DNA of 64,000 nt from Closterium sp. NIES-65 (lineage: Eukaryota; Streptophyta; Zygnematophyceae; Desmidiales; Closteriaceae), in assembly GCA_948144175.1 (NCBI GenBank), contig CANXME010000501.1:1463442-1527441 (forward strand), in the 5' to 3' direction. Shown here in pieces: positions 61,251-64,000 of the stretch (positions are counted from its first letter, which is position 1; every line of letters starts with the position of its first letter). A program made the translations under genes and the position numbers. Under the pieces are notes generated by a model. It saw nothing but the letters and a program-made list of their open reading frames with translations, searched no databases and had not been told where the DNA came from.

Positions 61251-61302
61251 ATGTCTTCGGATGTTGTAGGTGTCTTGATAGTTGAATTCCCCTTGATAGC
61301 TC

Positions 61303-61603
61303 TGTGAAAGAAGAGGGCTGCACTAGCAAGAATGAGGATACAAATAGCAAACCCTAGAAGGGTTGTACTCGCTATAGAGTACCCCACTATAGGCTAGAGC
61401 ATAAGATAACATTCTGACACACCCCCATAGCCAAAGTGGGGTGTAATCAGCAGAGCAAGCAAAGCAGTACAAGCTCAGGGTGGATCACAATATCACCACA
61501 CATTCTGAGCACAAGTTCAAGAAGCAATAGTTTAAAGTTCAGAATTATGAGCAAAGCTAGTGGTAGTCACAACGGGCAAGTGAGGAGGAGGAGAGAGAGG
61601 TCC
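61303..61603 (-). mobile_element. Element M: 3' LTR and 3' end
   Basis: LTR 61303-61419 (117 bp; sense TGTCAGAATGTTATC...TTTCACA), then the antisense polypurine hairpin CACCCCCATAGCCAAAGTGGGG (61420-61441) and 3' UTR sequence homologous to that of Copia-C (AGCTCAGGGTGGATCACAA). It ends near 61603, where plus-strand Copia-N begins. The LTR is closest to element D. Confidence 0.8.
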
Positions 61604-64000
61604 TATCTCTCTGGGGGTCCTATCCTTGCCCACTTCTTCACTGTCTTACCGTGTCTGGCGGCCCCCTCTGGCACCCTGTCAGGTCTCTACCTCCCCTCGT
61701 TCTCTACGAACTTGGTGAGTGGTCGTGATCTACAGGATAGGGGGGTTGACCAGTTCACTCCTGCAAGTCAGCGGGCGACCCACTGTACGTATGCTCGGAC
61801 GGGCCGACACTTGGCCACGCTTACCCGTCAGCCGGGGTCGAGCCTGTACACACTGACTACTGAGTCTCCTCCGATTGCTGAGTCTGGTCAGGTAGCTGCG
61901 TCGGGTCAGGTGTTTGCTGCAGCGTCCAGGTCTGGTCCTGAGTCTGCTCCCTGCTCGTGTCGTCTCCTGTCCCACCGGACTCTTCTCTGGCACCACCGCC
62001 TTGGTCACCCCTCCCTGCCTCGTCTCCGAGGCATGGCCTCCCGTTACCTTGTCTCTGGTCTCCCCCGGTCCCTCCCTACCCTTCCTCCCCGGCCTGCCCC
62101 TACCTGCATTCCCTGCGTCGAGGGGCGGCAGCGCGCCGCTCCTCACTCCTCCGAGTTTCCTTTGACAGAGGCTCCGCTGCAGACTCTTCACATGGACGTG
62201 TGGGGCCCCGCCCGCATCCGTGGCCAGGGTCACGAGCGTTACTTCCTATAGTGGTTGACGACTACTCGCGTTACACCACAGTCTTCCCCTTGCGCAGCAA
62301 GGGTGACGTCACTGAGGTATTGATCGACTGGATCCGCGCAGCTCGTCTCCAGCTCAGAGAGAGTTTCGGCTCAGACTTTCCTGTTCTGCGTTTCCACTCT
62401 GACAGAGTCGGGGAGTTTTCCTCTGCCCTTCTGGGAGCCTTCTTACGTGCACAGGGCATCCGCCAGACCTTCACGCTTCCGGCCTCATCCACAGTAAAAT
62501 GGGATTGCTGAGCGCCGCATTGGCATGGTCATGGACGTCGCTCGTACGTCCATGATTCATGCGGCTGCTCCCCATTTTCTGTGGCCGTTCGCGGTTCAGT
62601 ACGCGGCGCATCAGATCATTCTTTAGCCCTGAGTCTCCTTGCCGGAGACCTCCCCTACTCTGCGGTGGACGGGGAGGTTGGCGATGCGTCTGCGTTTCGT
62701 GTCTGGGGATCTCGGGCTTTTGTCCGCGACTTGTCTGCGGACAAGCTGTCCCCCGTGCTGTTCCCTGCGTCTTCCTTGGCTTCCCCCCAGACGCGCCTAG
62801 TTGGCAGTTTTACCACCCCACCTCGCGCCGTCTTCTGTCCTCCCAGGACGTCACGTTTGACAAGTCAGTTTCCTTACTACCGTCTCTTCCCCTACCGCAC
62901 TGCGCCCCTCCCCCACGCCGCCGCTCTTCCTCTCGCCAGGTCCCCCCCCGGTAGACCCCCTTCCCCCTCAGGGTCCTGCCCCCTCATGTGTGTCCCAGGT
63001 AGACGCAGTCGAGCCTGTCAAGGTAGATGTTGACTCTGGTGTTGAGTCTAGGGGCGCTGAGTTTGGGGGTGCTGAGCCTGGGGGTGCTGAGCCTGGGGGT
63101 GCTGAGCCTGGGGTGCTGAGTCTGGAGGTGCTGAGCCTTGAGTGCTGGGTCTGGGGGTGCTGAGCCTGGGGTGCGGAGCCTCAGGGTGCTAGGCCTACTC
63201 GTGTGGAGTCTGGCGGTGCTGGGTCTGGGGGTCCCTCGGGTGCTTCGTCCCGGCGGGAGCTCCCCTCTCCTCAGGAGCTGCGCGAGTGGTTTGCTCGGCG
63301 CTGGAGCCGTGCTGCTGGAGCTGGAGGTGCTGCTGGCGCTGGCGGTTCTGCTTGCTACTGAGGGTGTTGGTGCCACGGGTTTCGGAGGTGCTCGTACTGG
63401 AGGTACTGGAGCTGCTGGGCCTGGGGGTGCTCCTTGTGCTGGAGCTGCTGGTGGTGCTGGAGCTGCTGGTGAAGCTTCTGGAGCAGGTGCTGTTGGAGGT
63501 GCTGGAGTTGTGGCTGTCGAGTCTTCCGGTGGTCCGGCTGGAGCTGGAGCTGCTGGGGGTGTTGGCGCTGGAGGTGCTGCTGGCGCTGCTGCTTCTAAGG
63601 GTGCTGGAGTTGGCGGTGCTGCAACTGGGGGTACTACTGGTGCTGGTGCTGCCGCTGAGGGTGCTGGTGCTGTCCCTGCTAGCTCTGGAGGCGCTGTGCG
63701 GCCACGACTGTACTTCATTCCGCTCCTTGAGCAGGTTCTTCGTCTCCCGCCTTCTCTTGGTCTTGCTCCTTCCTTAAAGTGTCCGCCACCTGTCCAGTCA
63801 GAGTCGCAGCTACAGCCCGCCTCCCCACTGCCTGCTCCCTCTCCCTACTCCAGTCCTACTAGAGGTCTTGCTGAGCGTCGTGCGCCTGCGTCTCGTCCTG
63901 CGTCGCCTGTTCGTGTTGCTCGCACTAGTAGTCGTGTTTCGCGTCCGCGTCCTCCTGCGGTCCCAGGCACACACCAGATGGCACTGCGTCCTTCCACTGC
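61604..64000 (+). pseudogene. Copia-N pol fragment (continues beyond the window)
   Basis: Starts inside the protease C-terminal block (LSGGPILAHF...LPSFSTNLVSG). Zinc domain HHRLGHPS (about 61995) and CIPC (about 62106), integrase HMDVWGP (about 62190), HSDRVGEF (about 62397, Gly>Val), a frameshift in the block around E (about 62490-62520), further frame changes near 62250, 62690 and 62870, a GAEPG linker with PSPQELREWFARRWSRA (about 63265), and Ala/Gly-rich sequence to the end. Its 5' part is lost at the inverted junction with element M. Confidence 0.88.

Larger units (their letters stand above)
55763..61302 (-). mobile_element. Copia-L, separate Copia lineage, 5'-truncated
   Basis: 3' LTR at 55763-56099 and a gag-pol in the minus orientation up to about 61250. 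The gag is UBN2 type with a canonical zinc knuckle, quite unlike the A/B/C family in composition (no poly-Gly, no GAEPG linker). The 5' LTR is absent; element M's LTR begins at 61303. Several frameshifts and stops inactivate it. Confidence 0.9.

Overview
This window contains no operons or bacterial signals. It reads as a repeat-rich, heterochromatin-like piece of a nuclear genome, most likely from a green plant or streptophyte alga. Reasons: almost all coding sequence is Ty1/Copia LTR-retrotransposon polyprotein plus one Ty3/Gypsy element; the primer-binding sites (PBS) match the plant initiator-Met tRNA type (TGGTATCAGAGC and variants); most premature stops look like C-to-T decay at CAG, a plant CHG methylation context; and the one plausible host exon (55172-55490, minus) follows a spliceosomal 3' splice site. 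The species cannot be named from sequence alone.

Layout. 1-535: AT-rich, no gene. 540-6983: Copia-A (+), truncated at both ends. 6984-7900: 5' end of Copia-G (-), carrying a captured fragment of a miniature element. 7901-9580: unassigned repeats and a Copia RNase H fragment of the H family. 9581-16761: Copia-B (+), complete with two LTRs but full of stops. 16968-40831: Copia-F (+), shattered by nested insertions: a 375-bp TRIM in its LTR (17031-17405), Gypsy-E in its gag (18513-31030) and Copia-I in its pol (31660-38664). Gypsy-E in turn hosts the non-autonomous element D (18928-20380) and Copia-C (20464-27908). Copia-C is the only nearly intact copy, with two identical 136-bp LTRs and a GGATT target-site duplication. 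40832-54029: Copia-J (-), itself hosting Copia-H (41899-45042), Copia-K (45193-51927, TSD AGGTG) and a solo Gypsy LTR (52053-52420, TSD AGTGA). 54030-55762: non-transposon sequence including the candidate host exon. 55763-61302: Copia-L (-), a separate Copia lineage. 61303-61603: LTR and 3' end of element M (-). 61604-64000: Copia-N (+), running off the window.

How the parts work together. A complete element of the main family has a 131-136 bp LTR, PBS, a short hairpin, a U-rich stretch and GGGCCC, then a long C-rich leader, gag, protease, a zinc-binding HHCC domain, a DDE integrase, a repetitive Gly/Ala/Glu/Pro linker, reverse transcriptase (YVDD), RNase H, a TATA-rich 3' UTR, a hairpin-embedded polypurine tract and the second LTR. 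Copia-C could be the autonomous source. A, B, F, I, J, K and N are decayed relatives, and D and the TRIM are non-autonomous.

Most notable observations: a TRIM in which the LTR end, PBS and internal region together form a tRNA-like domain with perfect A and B boxes; a hairpin next to the PBS whose sequence changes but whose pairing is kept across elements; a Q-Q-L-R-E-W-Y motif shared between gag and the integrase-RT linker; and a zinc-knuckle-like motif with abnormal spacing.
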